64,000 bases of DNA from Deltaproteobacteria bacterium (GTDB taxonomy: Bacteria; Desulfobacterota; Dissulfuribacteria; Dissulfuribacterales; QOAL01), in the NCBI GenBank assembly GCA_026995935.1, contig JALWNK010000062.1:1-64000 (forward strand), in the 5' to 3' direction. The stretch's first letter is position 1; each line of letters opens with the position of its first letter. Position numbers and translations under genes: made by a program. The notes under the pieces were generated by a model that ran no database searches, was not told the origin of the DNA, and was given only the letters and a program-made list of their open reading frames with translations. Positions 35,562 through 44,745 of the stretch are shown here, one piece after another.

Positions 35562-37463
35562 CTAGTCTTCCAGGGTGGAAGTGTCTCCAAGTTCAAGCCC
35601 AAGCTCCTGGGCCTTGAGCAGCCTTCTCATTATCTTGCCTGACCGGGTCTTTGGAAGCTTGTCCGTGAATTCCACCTCTTTGGGTGTTGCAATGGGGCCA
35701 AGCTCGTGGCGCACGTGCTGGATTATGGTCTTTTTAAGGCCTTCTGACGGGTCCTTCCCGGCCCTTAAAACTACGAAGACCTTTATGTTTTCTCCCTTAA
35801 TGGGGTCGGGAAGGCCAATGGCAGCCGCCTCGGCAACGGCCGGATGGCTCACCAGGGCATTTTCCACGTCTGCAGTGCCTATCCTGTGGCCGGCAACGTT
35901 CAGCACGTCATCGGAACGCCCAAGGACCGAGAAGTACCCCTCCTCGTCGCATACTGCCACGTCACCTGTAAAATAGGTACCAGGGATGATGTTCCATATC
36001 TCCTCGTACCTTTTCTTGTCTCCATAGATGGTCCTCATCATGTAGGGAAGAGGCTGACGAAGAATGAGGTTTCCGCCCTTTCCAGCAGGTACGGGGTTGC
36101 CCTTCTCATCAACCACGTCTGCAACCACGCCGGGCATGGGCTTTCCGCACCTTCCAGGCTTGTTGGCCATGGAAGGCATGGTTCCAAGAATGGGGGAGGC
36201 CACCTCGGTTTGCCAGAAGTTGTCTATGCAGTGGCCGTTGTTGTTGAGTATCACCTCTTGGGCAAAGCTCCATGCCTCGGGGTTCAGGGGCTCTCCTGCA
36301 CAGGCGATTATCCTGAGGGTTGAGCGGTCAAACTTTTCTATGTGCTCCTTGCCAAAACGCATGAACATCCTGAGTGCCGTTGGCGCCGTAAACATGACCG
36401 AAACACCATACTTTTGCACCTTCTCCCAGATTACACCCGGGTGTGGATAGTCTGGTGCGCCCTCCCTCATAAGCACCGTGGCCCCTGCAACCAGAGGGCC
36501 GTAGACAATATAGGAATGGCCAACTATCCAGCCTATGTCTGACGTGGACCAGTAAACGTCCTTGTCCTTTACGTCAAAAAAGGCCCTTGTGAGATAGTAG
36601 GTGCCCACCATGAAGCCCCCATGAACGTGAACCACGCCCTTAGGCTTGCCGGTTGTGCCTGAAGTGTAGAGGATGAAGAGCGGGTCTTCAGAGTCCATTA
36701 TCTCAGGCGCACAGTGGTGGCTCTGGGCTGTGAGAAGCTCCCAGAAGTCATCCTCCCATTCACTGAGCTCGATCTTTGGTTCCTGGCGCCTTAGCACTAT
36801 TACGCTTTCTACGTATTCAAGCCCCTGCAGGGCATCATCCACCACGGCCTTAAGGCGCACCACCTTTCCGCGGCGAAAGCCCACGTCTGCGCACACCACT
36901 GCCTTGGCCTTGCAGTCCTCAATGCGGGAGCGAAGGGCCCCGGCCCCCATTCCTGCATACACCACAGAGTGTATGGCCCCAATCCTTGCACATGCAAGCA
37001 TGGCTATTGCCCCTTCGATGGTCAGGGGCATGTAGATGACTACCCTGTCGCCCTTTTTTACGCCCTTTGACTTGAGCCCGTTGGCAAACTGGTTGACCCT
37101 GTCCCTGAGCTGGCCGTAGGTGGCCGTCAGCTCCTCTCCCTCCTCGGAAAGCCAGATGAAGGCCACCTTGTTGCGCCTCCACGACTCGGCGTGGCGGTCA
37201 AGGGCGTTCAATGTGATATTGGTCTTACCATCCACGAACCACCTGTGGTTTGGGATGTCTATCTCCCGAACCTTGGTCCAGGGCTCAAACCACTGGAGTT
37301 CGGATGCTATCTGTCCCCAGAAGCCCTCAGGGTCCCTGATGGAGTATGCATATACAGAGTCGTAGTCCTTTATAAAGGCCTCGTCCTTAACTCGCTGGGG
37401 TGGCTCTATCTTCTGGCTTATCTTGGTTAGTGCCTGGATCTGGGAATCAAAACCGGTTGACAC
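35562..37463 (-). CDS. acsA: Acetyl-CoA synthetase (AMP-forming)
   Basis: 633 residues. Acs activates acetate through acetyl-AMP. Motifs: YTSGTTGKPKGVVHVHGG (A3), FTGDVAVCDEEGYFSVLGRSDD (A8), and the acetylatable lysine in PKTRSGKIMRRLLK near the end. AGGAGG precedes the ATG. Possible roles are acetate uptake or carbon assimilation. It diverges from mrp over a 190-base region. Confidence 0.97.
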   Translation of the reverse strand: MSTGFDSQIQALTKISQKIEPPQRVKDEAFIKDYDSVYAYSIRDPEGFWGQIASELQWFEPWTKVREIDIPNHRWFVDGKTNITLNALDRHAESWRRNKVAFIWLSEEGEELTATYGQLRDRVNQFANGLKSKGVKKGDRVVIYMPLTIEGAIAMLACARIGAIHSVVYAGMGAGALRSRIEDCKAKAVVCADVGFRRGKVVRLKAVVDDALQGLEYVESVIVLRRQEPKIELSEWEDDFWELLTAQSHHCAPEIMDSEDPLFILYTSGTTGKPKGVVHVHGGFMVGTYYLTRAFFDVKDKDVYWSTSDIGWIVGHSYIVYGPLVAGATVLMREGAPDYPHPGVIWEKVQKYGVSVMFTAPTALRMFMRFGKEHIEKFDRSTLRIIACAGEPLNPEAWSFAQEVILNNNGHCIDNFWQTEVASPILGTMPSMANKPGRCGKPMPGVVADVVDEKGNPVPAGKGGNLILRQPLPYMMRTIYGDKKRYEEIWNIIPGTYFTGDVAVCDEEGYFSVLGRSDDVLNVAGHRIGTADVENALVSHPAVAEAAAIGLPDPIKGENIKVFVVLRAGKDPSEGLKKTIIQHVRHELGPIATPKEVEFTDKLPKTRSGKIMRRLLKAQELGLELGDTSTLED

Positions 37464-37589
37464 GTCCTCTTCCTCCTTTCAGAATGTGCGTGATAGACTG
37501 GTACTGAAAATCAACAAAAGTTTATTACCAAGAAAGGCCCAATACAAGCATTTTAGCCTCTTTTGATCTCCTATGCCAAATATATTGCC

Positions 37590-37620
37590 TTGACTTTTCC
37601 CCAATAAGTCGCACTATTAT
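37590..37620 (+). promoter_or_regulatory. Possible promoter of mrp
   Basis: TTGACT at 37590-37595 and TATTAT at 37615-37620 are separated by 19 bases, a little long. They lie 34 bases before the mrp start in the 190-base region shared with acsA on the other strand. No dyad was seen. Confidence 0.4.
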
Positions 37621-37653
37621 GGTCGTTTAAACCGAAACATCAGGAGAGATTAT

Positions 37654-38487
37654 ATGTCTGAAAGCAAGTGCAGCAGTTGCAACGTGGAAGGGTGCAAATC
37701 CAGGGGTAATCCTGAGGCAGAAAAGGTCTGTCTGGACCATATCAAGAACAAGCTGGTAATCCTTTCTGGTAAGGGAGGAGTTGGAAAGAGCACCGTTGCC
37801 GCAAACCTGGCCATCGCCCTGGCAGAAAAAGGCAAGAAGGTTGGGCTTCTGGATGTGGATGTCCACGGCCCGAGTATTCCAAGGATCATGGGTCTTAAGG
37901 GCCAGAAGGCAAAGCTCAAGCCTCCCTGGCTGATACCGGTAAAATGGAGCGAGAACCTCAAGGTTATCTCACTGGGCTTTCTTCTTCCAGACGACAACGA
38001 GGCCGTGATATGGAGGGGGCCTGTCAAGGGCAGCCTCATCAAGCAGTTCATTGAAGAGGTTGCATGGGGAAACCTGGATTATCTTGTGGTTGACTGCCCT
38101 CCAGGCACAGGTGATGAGCCCCTTTCCGTGCTCCAGATACTGGGGGAGGACGCCAAGGCGGTTATTGTGACCACGCCCCAGGCCGTCTCCATTGACGATG
38201 TCAGAAGGTCTATAACCTTTTGCAACAAGGTGGGTAATCCCGTTGCAGGCATCATAGAAAACATGAGTGGTTTCGTGTGTCCAAAGTGCTCTGAAACCGT
38301 GGATATCTTTGGAAGCGGAACCGGAGAGAAGCTCGCCCGCGAAACAGGCATACCCTACCTCGGTGCCATTCCCTTGAGCAAGGATATAGCCCAGTCTGGG
38401 GACGTGGGAAAGGCCCTTAGTGAGCTCCCAGAGGATCATCCTGTCAAAAAGGAGCTAGGCAAGATAGTGGAAAGGCTTCTTTCCTGA
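37654..38487 (+). CDS. Mrp/NBP35-family iron-sulfur cluster carrier ATPase
   Basis: 277 residues. Walker A is SGKGGVGKSTVAANLA, with DVDVHGPSIPRIMG and VDCPPGTGDEPLS. The N-terminal C6, C9 and C14 (CSSCNVEGC) resemble the cluster-binding tail of NBP35, and FVCPKC near 207 is the bridging CxxC. These ATPases carry and insert 4Fe-4S clusters. AGGAGA precedes the ATG. rluB follows 22 bases later. Confidence 0.93.
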   Translation: MSESKCSSCNVEGCKSRGNPEAEKVCLDHIKNKLVILSGKGGVGKSTVAANLAIALAEKGKKVGLLDVDVHGPSIPRIMGLKGQKAKLKPPWLIPVKWSENLKVISLGFLLPDDNEAVIWRGPVKGSLIKQFIEEVAWGNLDYLVVDCPPGTGDEPLSVLQILGEDAKAVIVTTPQAVSIDDVRRSITFCNKVGNPVAGIIENMSGFVCPKCSETVDIFGSGTGEKLARETGIPYLGAIPLSKDIAQSGDVGKALSELPEDHPVKKELGKIVERLLS

Positions 38488-38509
38488 GTTTTCCAGGGAG
38501 GTTTTTGAA

Positions 38510-39256
38510 ATAAGGCTCCAGAAATTCCTTGCCCATGCAGGGGTCTGTTCCCGCAGAAAGGCAGAGCAGTACATCAGGGAAGGCAGGGTCGCTGTGGATG
38601 GCAAGGTGGTTACAGAACTTGGGACTAGGATTGACCCTGAAAAAAACCAGGTAACCTTTGATGGCCATCCGGTTGCCCTTTCAGAAGGGCATACCTATCT
38701 CATGCTCAATAAGCCCCCAGGTTTCTTGACCACCCTTTCCGACCCATACGGACGTCCAACCATCAAAGACCTGATCAAAGGCCAGGTAAGAAAGAGGGTG
38801 TATCCAGTGGGAAGGCTTGACAGGGACAGCCAGGGGCTCCTTCTTCTTACTGACGACGGTGAGCTGTCCCACAGGCTTCTTCATCCAAGATACAAGGTAT
38901 CCAAGAAGTACATGGTAACCGTGCAGGGGCACCCTTCAAGGGATGTGATCAAAAGGATGGAAAAGGGCGTGGAGATCGCTCCCGGCCAGGTTACCCAGCC
39001 CTGCAAGGTCAGGCAGGTGGGAAAGAGGAAGAGGCAGGCCATTTTTGAAATTGTCTTAAAGGAGGGAAGGAAGAGGCAGATAAGGTACATGTTCAGGGCC
39101 ATGGGATACCGGGTGGATCGGCTCGTAAGGACGGAAATGGGTCCACTCAGGCTTGGCGATCTTGAAAGTGGAAGGGTAAGGAGCCTTACGCCACAGGAGG
39201 TGTCTGCCCTTAGACAGGCCGCAGGTCTGGATAGTGAAAAAGCGTTAGCCACTTGA
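38510..39256 (+). CDS. rluB: RluB-family 23S rRNA pseudouridine synthase (probable AUA start)
   Basis: 248 residues if translation begins at ATA 38510. That start gives RLQKFLAHAGVCSRRKAEQY, the standard S4-domain beginning of RluB/E/F enzymes, and has AGGGAGG 8 bases upstream. The frame has a stop at 38465 and no ATG, GTG, TTG or CTG between them; the first usual codon (GTG 38594) would delete most of the S4 domain. The catalytic motif GRLDRDSQGLLLLTDDGE and the KKYMVTVQGH, GRKRQIRYMFRAMGY segments are intact. It modifies uridine near the peptidyl-transferase centre. Confidence 0.85.
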   Translation: MRLQKFLAHAGVCSRRKAEQYIREGRVAVDGKVVTELGTRIDPEKNQVTFDGHPVALSEGHTYLMLNKPPGFLTTLSDPYGRPTIKDLIKGQVRKRVYPVGRLDRDSQGLLLLTDDGELSHRLLHPRYKVSKKYMVTVQGHPSRDVIKRMEKGVEIAPGQVTQPCKVRQVGKRKRQAIFEIVLKEGRKRQIRYMFRAMGYRVDRLVRTEMGPLRLGDLESGRVRSLTPQEVSALRQAAGLDSEKALAT

Positions 39257-39376
39257 GTTACAGTCATTTGATGCAAAAAAATCTTCTCTACAGCCTCCAG
39301 ACGTAGTATAAAAAAGGTTTATTTTTGGGCTTTCAGGGTGTTTTTTCTGCCAAGGCAGGCCTGTTTTTCATAAATA

Positions 39377-39388
39377 ATTTGATCAAAT
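39377..39388. promoter_or_regulatory. Perfect 12-bp palindrome before the head-group cassette
   Basis: ATTTGATCAAAT at 39377-39388 is a perfect palindrome, with the half-site AATTTGAT nine bases on. It lies 28 bases before the ATP-grasp gene, in an AT-rich 159-base gap. A regulator site is plausible but short palindromes also occur by chance. Confidence 0.3.
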
Positions 39389-39415
39389 GAATTTGATTAT
39401 GTTTTGGGACTCAGC

Positions 39416-40312
39416 ATGACAAAAAAGACGATACTAGGGATCTTTCGGGAAAGGTCCCATTCGCCCCAAAGGGAGTTTGACGACGAGGCCATACTCAAGG
39501 AGACGGCAAGGGGGCTTTGTTCCAGGCTCGGCCTTGAAATCCCCCTTCTTCATCCAGAGGAATTTCTTGAAACGGGCCTTGACGTCAAACCCGACCTCAT
39601 CTTTTTCATGTGCGAGGAAGAGCCGTGCCTTAACAAACTGAGACATATACAGGAAACCATGGGATGCACCCTCGTTAACACGGTTAGGGCCGTGGAGAAT
39701 ACCTTCCGGCAAAGAATGCTCGAGATACTCTCCAAAGAGGATTTTTTCCCAGAAAGTCAGATAGTTTGCACCATGGATGCGGCCCTGGAAGATATTTATG
39801 GGGAAGTCTGGATAAAGCGAGGAGACTTTCATGCCATAGAGGAAGATGACGTGATATTTGCCAGGGATAAGGATCATGTGAGGACGGCCCTTGAGAGATT
39901 TTCAGGCCGCGGCATAAAAAATGTGGTTATTCAAAAGCACGTTCCCGGGGACATTATCAAGTTTTATTCGGTAACTGGCGTTGAGGATGACAGAGAGTAC
40001 TGGTTTAAGTGGTTCTATCACAAGGATCAGGACCTTAAAGGTTATGAGTTTTCAAAGGATGAGCTTCGAAACAAGTGCCTAAGGGCGGGAAGGCTCATGG
40101 AGCTTGAAATCTATGGCGGCGATGCCATCGTCCGTCCCGATGGCAGGATATACGTGATTGATGTTAACGCATGGCCAAGCTTCGCCCTTTTCAGGAAGGA
40201 GGCTGCCGAGGCCATTTGCTCTCTTATAGAAGACAGGCTTTTTGCCAGAGGCAGCGCCTTTTCACAGGAGAGGGCCAGCCAGGAGGCGGGTGTCTTCAGC
40301 CCTACACCATGA
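39416..40312 (+). CDS. ATP-grasp-like ligase, first gene of a head-group-type cassette
   Basis: 298 residues. The layout suggests ATP-grasp: a first domain (ILGIFRERSHSPQREF; DLIFFMCEEEPCL), a central NTFRQRMLEILSKEDF like the RimK/Ddl lid, and a metal-binding end GGDAIVRPDGRIYVIDVNAW (aspartate and asparagine ligands). Such enzymes make amide, ester or phosphoryl-activated bonds. Substrate unknown. ATG 39416 is chosen; a TTG 12 bases earlier is possible. It is followed by an aminotransferase, an oxidoreductase and a CDP-alcohol transferase in the same direction. Confidence 0.78.
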   Translation: MTKKTILGIFRERSHSPQREFDDEAILKETARGLCSRLGLEIPLLHPEEFLETGLDVKPDLIFFMCEEEPCLNKLRHIQETMGCTLVNTVRAVENTFRQRMLEILSKEDFFPESQIVCTMDAALEDIYGEVWIKRGDFHAIEEDDVIFARDKDHVRTALERFSGRGIKNVVIQKHVPGDIIKFYSVTGVEDDREYWFKWFYHKDQDLKGYEFSKDELRNKCLRAGRLMELEIYGGDAIVRPDGRIYVIDVNAWPSFALFRKEAAEAICSLIEDRLFARGSAFSQERASQEAGVFSPTP

Positions 40313-40331
40313 GTGAAAGGAGATCTGGACA

Positions 40332-41660
40332 GTGTCCTTAGATTTTAGTCAGTTCAGGGTTCCTGGGCCAATTTCCAAGGAGCTTTTTGAAAAGGAGTCT
40401 CGTTACATGGCCTCAGGTCTCCAGTCAATTGGCCTTTTTTCCAGGATCGTTGTTAAGCAGGCAAAGGGTGTATGGGTGGAGGATGTGGACGGAAACAGGT
40501 ACATAGACTTTACTGCAGGCATAGGTGTGGGAAGTCTTGGCCATGCACATCCCCACTATGTAAAGGTCCTGTGTGATCAGGTGGCAAGGGCAAATTTTGG
40601 AAGCTTTTCAAGCGAAAACAGGGTGGAATTTTTGAGCCTTCTAGCATCCATCACCCCAGAGGGCCTTGATGCTGCGCAGATGTATTCAGGGGGGGCCGAG
40701 GCGGTTGAGGCCGCCCTGAGGCTTGCCAAGTCTGTTACCCATAAGTACGAGTTTTGTGCCTTCTGGGGAGGTTTTCACGGAAAGACAGGGGGCGTCCTGG
40801 GCCTCCTTGGGGACACAAGTTTCAAGAGGGGGCTTGGCCCCATGATGCCGGGGCTCTACCTTCCGGGCCCATACGCCTACTGTTACAGGTGCAGCCTTGG
40901 CCTGAAGTATCCCGAGTGCGGCTTCGGCTGCCTCGAATTTTTCCGTGAGGGCATTCGGAGGCAGACCTGCCAAAACATTGCGGCCATACTGGTTGAGCCA
41001 ATCCAGGGTACTGCTGGTAACGTGGTTCCTCCGCCAGGTTTTATAGAGGCGGTTTCAGAGCTTGCCAGGGAGTTTGACGCCCTTTTGATAGCAGACGAGA
41101 TGATAACTGGTTTTGGACGTACAGGAAGGATGTGGGGAGTGGAACGGGATGGAATCATTCCAGACGTTATGACCCTAGGAAAGGGAATTGGAAGCGGCTT
41201 TCCCCTAAGTGTGCTTGTAAGCTCCATGGAGATGGCAAGAGCAAAGCCCTTTGGAAATCCAAGTGGCAGTTCATCCTCCTACGGCGGAAACCCCATGGCT
41301 GCTGCAGCAGGAAGGGCCGTCATCGAGGTGATTTTAAAAGAAAATCTTGTTGAAAATGCAAGACGCATCGGGGCCCTAATGAAGAAGAGGCTTCTTGAGC
41401 TTAAGGAGGAAAGCCCCTATGTGGGAGACGTTCGCGGAGAAGGTCTCATGATAGGTGTTGAGCTTGTGGCGGACAAAAGGACAAAGGAGCCCCTTTCAAA
41501 GGAAAAGACCAGGAGGCTCTTTCACGATTGCCTTGACCGGGGGCTGATATCCATGTGTTACACCCACAACATAAGGATAAATCCGCCCCTAATCATTAAC
41601 GAAGACGAGGCCATGGAAGGGTGTGAAATCCTGAAAGATGCCCTCAAATCCCTGGAGTAA
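40332..41660 (+). CDS. Class III aminotransferase (PLP-dependent; GTG start)
   Basis: 442 residues. PLP-binding lysine K284 in TLGKGIGSGFPLS, plus LLIADEMITGFGRTGRMW and the N-terminal FTAGIGVGSLGHAHP, place it in the omega-aminotransferase group (4-aminobutyrate/ornithine type). AAAGGAG lies 9 bases before the GTG. A short Cys-rich stretch (YCYRCSLGLKYPECGFGC) is common in this group. The acceptor is not known; with the next oxidoreductase it could convert a keto-polyol to an amino-polyol. Confidence 0.9.
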   Translation: MSLDFSQFRVPGPISKELFEKESRYMASGLQSIGLFSRIVVKQAKGVWVEDVDGNRYIDFTAGIGVGSLGHAHPHYVKVLCDQVARANFGSFSSENRVEFLSLLASITPEGLDAAQMYSGGAEAVEAALRLAKSVTHKYEFCAFWGGFHGKTGGVLGLLGDTSFKRGLGPMMPGLYLPGPYAYCYRCSLGLKYPECGFGCLEFFREGIRRQTCQNIAAILVEPIQGTAGNVVPPPGFIEAVSELAREFDALLIADEMITGFGRTGRMWGVERDGIIPDVMTLGKGIGSGFPLSVLVSSMEMARAKPFGNPSGSSSSYGGNPMAAAAGRAVIEVILKENLVENARRIGALMKKRLLELKEESPYVGDVRGEGLMIGVELVADKRTKEPLSKEKTRRLFHDCLDRGLISMCYTHNIRINPPLIINEDEAMEGCEILKDALKSLE

Positions 41661-41688
41661 AGGTTTAAGCCAAATTCATATTGGTTTT

Positions 41689-42729
41689 ATGGTCTTAAAA
41701 GGTGCAATAATAGGTTTTGGCCACATTGCGGCAAACGGCCATGTTCCTGCATACAAAAACTGCAGTGACGTGGAAATTTGTGCCGTCTGTGACAGCTGTG
41801 TTGAGAGACGCTCAATAAATGACAGGCTTTTAAATGGCAGCAGGTTCTACACCTCTATTCAAGAGCTATTTGAAAAGGAATCCATTGATTTCGTTGATGT
41901 TGCCACTCCCCCTGCCATGCACTCTGGTTTTATCCTGGAGGCCCTTTCACGGAAAAAGCATGTACTTTGTGAAAAGCCATTGGTTCTTGGCTCAAAAGAG
42001 CTTGTTCAGATTCGGGAAAAGATAGAGGAAAGCCATTGCCAGGTGGTTACCGTGCATAACTGGCGATATTCCCCAATCATGCAGGAGATATCCCGTGTGG
42101 TAAGGGGAGGGAGGCTTGGGGAACCCCTTGAGGTAGAGTATCTGGTTACCAGGGTGAAACCATCCATTGCCGTATCGGAAGGGGATGATGAAAACAACTG
42201 GAGGCTTGACCCTAAGGTTGCAGGTGGAGGAATCCTGGTTGATCATGGCTGGCATGCCTTTTACCTGGTGAACGAATGGGTTGGAGAGGAGCCGGTTGCC
42301 CTTGAGTGCAGGCTGGAGAACAGGAAATTTCACCAGATACCTGTAGAGGATACGGCAGAGGTTCTCCTTTTTTACGCTTCTGGCGCAAGGGCAAGACTCT
42401 TTTTTACCTGGGCCGGAAAGAGGCGGGAAAATGTGGTGAAGATTCGGGGAGAGCTTGGAAGCCTTATCTGCCCGGACAGGAGCATACAGGTAGAAAACGG
42501 CTCAGGTTCATACTCTGTAAAATTTGAAGAGGCCCTGTCCGAAGGGTCCCACCATCCAGAATGGTATTCAGGTGTGCTTGAAGAGTTCCTGAGGGAGGTC
42601 AGGCAAGAATCCTTTGCAGGACGAAACTTCAAGGAGGCTGCCTCCTGCCTGAACATACTTGAGCACTGCAAGAAGGCCTACAAACAGGGAGGGCGCGTTG
42701 ATATCCTGCCCATTTTTCAGGAAAACTAA
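41689..42729 (+). CDS. Gfo/Idh/MocA-family oxidoreductase
   Basis: 346 residues. Rossmann GAIIGFGHIAANGH at the N-terminus, CEKPLVL near 95 (catalytic lysine), and DHGWHAFYLVNEW with the catalytic histidine. NAD(P)-dependent oxidation of a sugar or inositol hydroxyl is the usual reaction. ATG 41689 begins the Rossmann fold; it lacks a clear ribosome site. It overlaps nothing but follows the aminotransferase by 28 bases. Confidence 0.9.
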   Translation: MVLKGAIIGFGHIAANGHVPAYKNCSDVEICAVCDSCVERRSINDRLLNGSRFYTSIQELFEKESIDFVDVATPPAMHSGFILEALSRKKHVLCEKPLVLGSKELVQIREKIEESHCQVVTVHNWRYSPIMQEISRVVRGGRLGEPLEVEYLVTRVKPSIAVSEGDDENNWRLDPKVAGGGILVDHGWHAFYLVNEWVGEEPVALECRLENRKFHQIPVEDTAEVLLFYASGARARLFFTWAGKRRENVVKIRGELGSLICPDRSIQVENGSGSYSVKFEEALSEGSHHPEWYSGVLEEFLREVRQESFAGRNFKEAASCLNILEHCKKAYKQGGRVDILPIFQEN

Positions 42730-42735
42730 GGTGAG

Positions 42736-43893
42736 ATGAAGGTCCTTTTTTGTGTTCCTGCACAAGATCAGGAAGGGCTTCTAAAGGCGAAGCTCGCAGG
42801 CCTTCACCTTTGGGAAAGGCTTTATCACCATGCAAAAAAGGCAGGCATGCACCCTGTGTTTGTCATTAGAAAAGAAAGTGCACTTACCAGGGCGATACCG
42901 CCTGACTCAGTGGCCACAAATTTTAATGACCTTCCCTGCCAGTCCACTGAGAGGGTCGTGGTTTTAGACCCGTCCTTTCTTCCAACAGTTGATTGCCTAA
43001 AGAGACTTTCTCAAAAGTCCGTTTCAGAAGCGGAGTTTATGGACCTTGGAGGGTGTGTCCTTTTCCTTCCGTCTAAAGGCTGTTTTGAGCTTGAAAGGCT
43101 TTTTGGAGCAGAGGGGTTTCAACGGCTCAAGGACTTTCTGTCCACTTTTCTAAGGCCAGTAAGGGCAAGGTGTGAAAAGGGGGAGCTTTTGCCAGTAGGG
43201 ACGGAAAAGGAGAGAAAAAAGACGCAGAAGCTTCTCTTTAAGGCCCTTATCAAGGAGACAGAGGGCTTCATGTCAAGGTATGTTGAAAGGCCCATATCCC
43301 TTTTTATTTCAAAAAGGCTTGCCGAAACCTCCATTACCCCCAATCAGATAACTGTCATCTCCACCATCATAGGGCTTGTGGGCGCCTTTTTCATCTCCTT
43401 GGGCCAGGGATTCTGGCAGGTTGCCGGAGCACTTCTTTTCCTTGCACATTCCATCATAGACGGATGCGACGGGGAGATAGCCAGGATAAAATTCATGGAA
43501 AGCAAGTTGGGCGGGGTCCTTGATTTTTGGGGAGACAACCTTGTTCACGCCGCGGTCTTCTGGGCCATTGGCCTTGAGTGGGCCATGAGAACAGGCTCCA
43601 CCTATCCCCTGTATCTTGGCGCGGCAGCCGTTTTTGGAACGTTACTGTCTGCATCCATTGTCTACTTCTCCACCATGACCAAGGCCAAGGAGGGGCCTCT
43701 GTACACGTCGGTTTCAGACTCTTCCAAAAAGGGCAGGGTGGTAAAGATAGCCGATTTTCTTTCCAGAAGGGATTTTATATATCTCGTGGTTATACTGGCC
43801 TTTTTCAATCACCTGGACTGGTTTTTGGTGGCCGCGTCCATTGGAAGCATCATTTTTGCTGGGGTTCTGCTGTGGATAAGGCTCAGGGGTTGA
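42736..43893 (+). CDS. CDP-alcohol phosphatidyltransferase with extra N-terminal domain
   Basis: 385 residues. The C-terminal membrane domain (about 185-385, six or so helices) has the full signature DG..AR........G...D...D: D245-G246, A249-R250, G259, D263 and D267 (IDGCDGEIAR). It joins a CDP-activated alcohol or diacylglycerol to a second alcohol. The first ~165 residues resemble a decayed nucleotidyltransferase domain (VVVLDPSFLPTVDCL), as in IPCT-DIPPS fusions. The last gene of the cassette, six bases after the oxidoreductase. Its end overlaps xseB on the opposite strand by eleven bases. Confidence 0.88.
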   Translation: MKVLFCVPAQDQEGLLKAKLAGLHLWERLYHHAKKAGMHPVFVIRKESALTRAIPPDSVATNFNDLPCQSTERVVVLDPSFLPTVDCLKRLSQKSVSEAEFMDLGGCVLFLPSKGCFELERLFGAEGFQRLKDFLSTFLRPVRARCEKGELLPVGTEKERKKTQKLLFKALIKETEGFMSRYVERPISLFISKRLAETSITPNQITVISTIIGLVGAFFISLGQGFWQVAGALLFLAHSIIDGCDGEIARIKFMESKLGGVLDFWGDNLVHAAVFWAIGLEWAMRTGSTYPLYLGAAAVFGTLLSASIVYFSTMTKAKEGPLYTSVSDSSKKGRVVKIADFLSRRDFIYLVVILAFFNHLDWFLVAASIGSIIFAGVLLWIRLRG

Positions 43894-44158
43894 AGTCCTG
43901 GTCTTCCTTCCCGTCCAGGTCTCTTTCAATGACCTTTCCGGTTTCCTGATCCCGCATGAGGACCTTGACCCGTTCCTCTGCAGCCTCAAGGATTTTTGCA
44001 CATTTTCTCGATAGCTCCATGCCCTCTTCAAAGAGGTTAACTGCCTCTTCCAGGGGGATATCCTGTCTTTCCAGTTTTTCAACCAGCTCCTGGAGCCTTT
44101 TGATACCCGTTTCAAAATCCAGTTTTTTGTCGTCTCTATCCCTTTTGTTTTCTTCCAT
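43883..44158 (-). CDS. xseB: Exodeoxyribonuclease VII small subunit
   Basis: 91 residues from ATG 44158 (a TTG at 44167 would add three). The helical pattern LDFETGIKRLQELVEKLERQ and PLEEAVNLFEEGMELSRKC is the family signature. With XseA it degrades single-stranded DNA; xseA is not in the window. Its start lies inside the 5-FTHF cyclo-ligase gene, and its end overlaps the CDP-alcohol transferase. Confidence 0.92.
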   Translation of the reverse strand: MEENKRDRDDKKLDFETGIKRLQELVEKLERQDIPLEEAVNLFEEGMELSRKCAKILEAAEERVKVLMRDQETGKVIERDLDGKEDQDFNP

Positions 44159-44717
44159 GGCAGACAATGGCTTCCCTTTCCGTCACTATGTAATCCATAA
44201 ATTGGTCGTGTGGAGCAACCGGTATCTCATTATCAAGGACCTGGAAGGAAAAGGCAAGTGCTATGCGCACAGCCTTAGGGGCATCCTTTGAAAGGAAACG
44301 GTCGTAAAACCCTCCGCCATAGCCGAATCTCCCCCCTCTCCTGTCAAAGACGCTTCCTGGCACTATGACAACATCCAATTTTTCAGGCTTAACCCTATGA
44401 CACCTGGCTGGATCAGGCTCCATTATGGAAAATGCTCCGGGAATGAGTTGCTCAAAGGATTCAACAAGATAACATTCAAGTTTTTTCCGGGCTACCAGGG
44501 TCCGGGGCAGGGCTACTGGTTCACCCGCATCCAAACGTCTTTTTATCAAGGAGTGTGTGCCTACCTCGCTTCTAAAGGAATAGAAGAGAAGCGGAAGCCT
44601 TGAGCCAGAGTAAGGAGGCAAGGTCAGGAGCTTTTCGTGGACCTTCTTGCTAAGATTCTTGATTTCGGCAGGAGAAAGGAGGTCCCTTTTTTTAAGGATT
44701 TCCTTTCTGAGATCCAA
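44136..44717 (-). CDS. 5-formyltetrahydrofolate cyclo-ligase
   Basis: 193 residues. Converts 5-formyl-THF to 5,10-methenyl-THF with ATP. RKEILKKRDLLSPAEI at the start, then DVVIVPGSVFDRRGGRFGYGGGFYDR, the typical glycine-rich nucleotide site. The - strand gene overlaps xseB. In enterics this gene follows 6S RNA; here that link is broken. Confidence 0.93.
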   Translation of the reverse strand: MDLRKEILKKRDLLSPAEIKNLSKKVHEKLLTLPPYSGSRLPLLFYSFRSEVGTHSLIKRRLDAGEPVALPRTLVARKKLECYLVESFEQLIPGAFSIMEPDPARCHRVKPEKLDVVIVPGSVFDRRGGRFGYGGGFYDRFLSKDAPKAVRIALAFSFQVLDNEIPVAPHDQFMDYIVTEREAIVCHGRKQKG

Positions 44718-44745
44718 TGTGAATGTCCCTGGCTGGTGCAGTAAA

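Noticed and set aside
38594..39256. rluB starting at GTG 38594
   Set aside because: Would remove most of the S4 domain whose sequence is intact upstream in the same frame.
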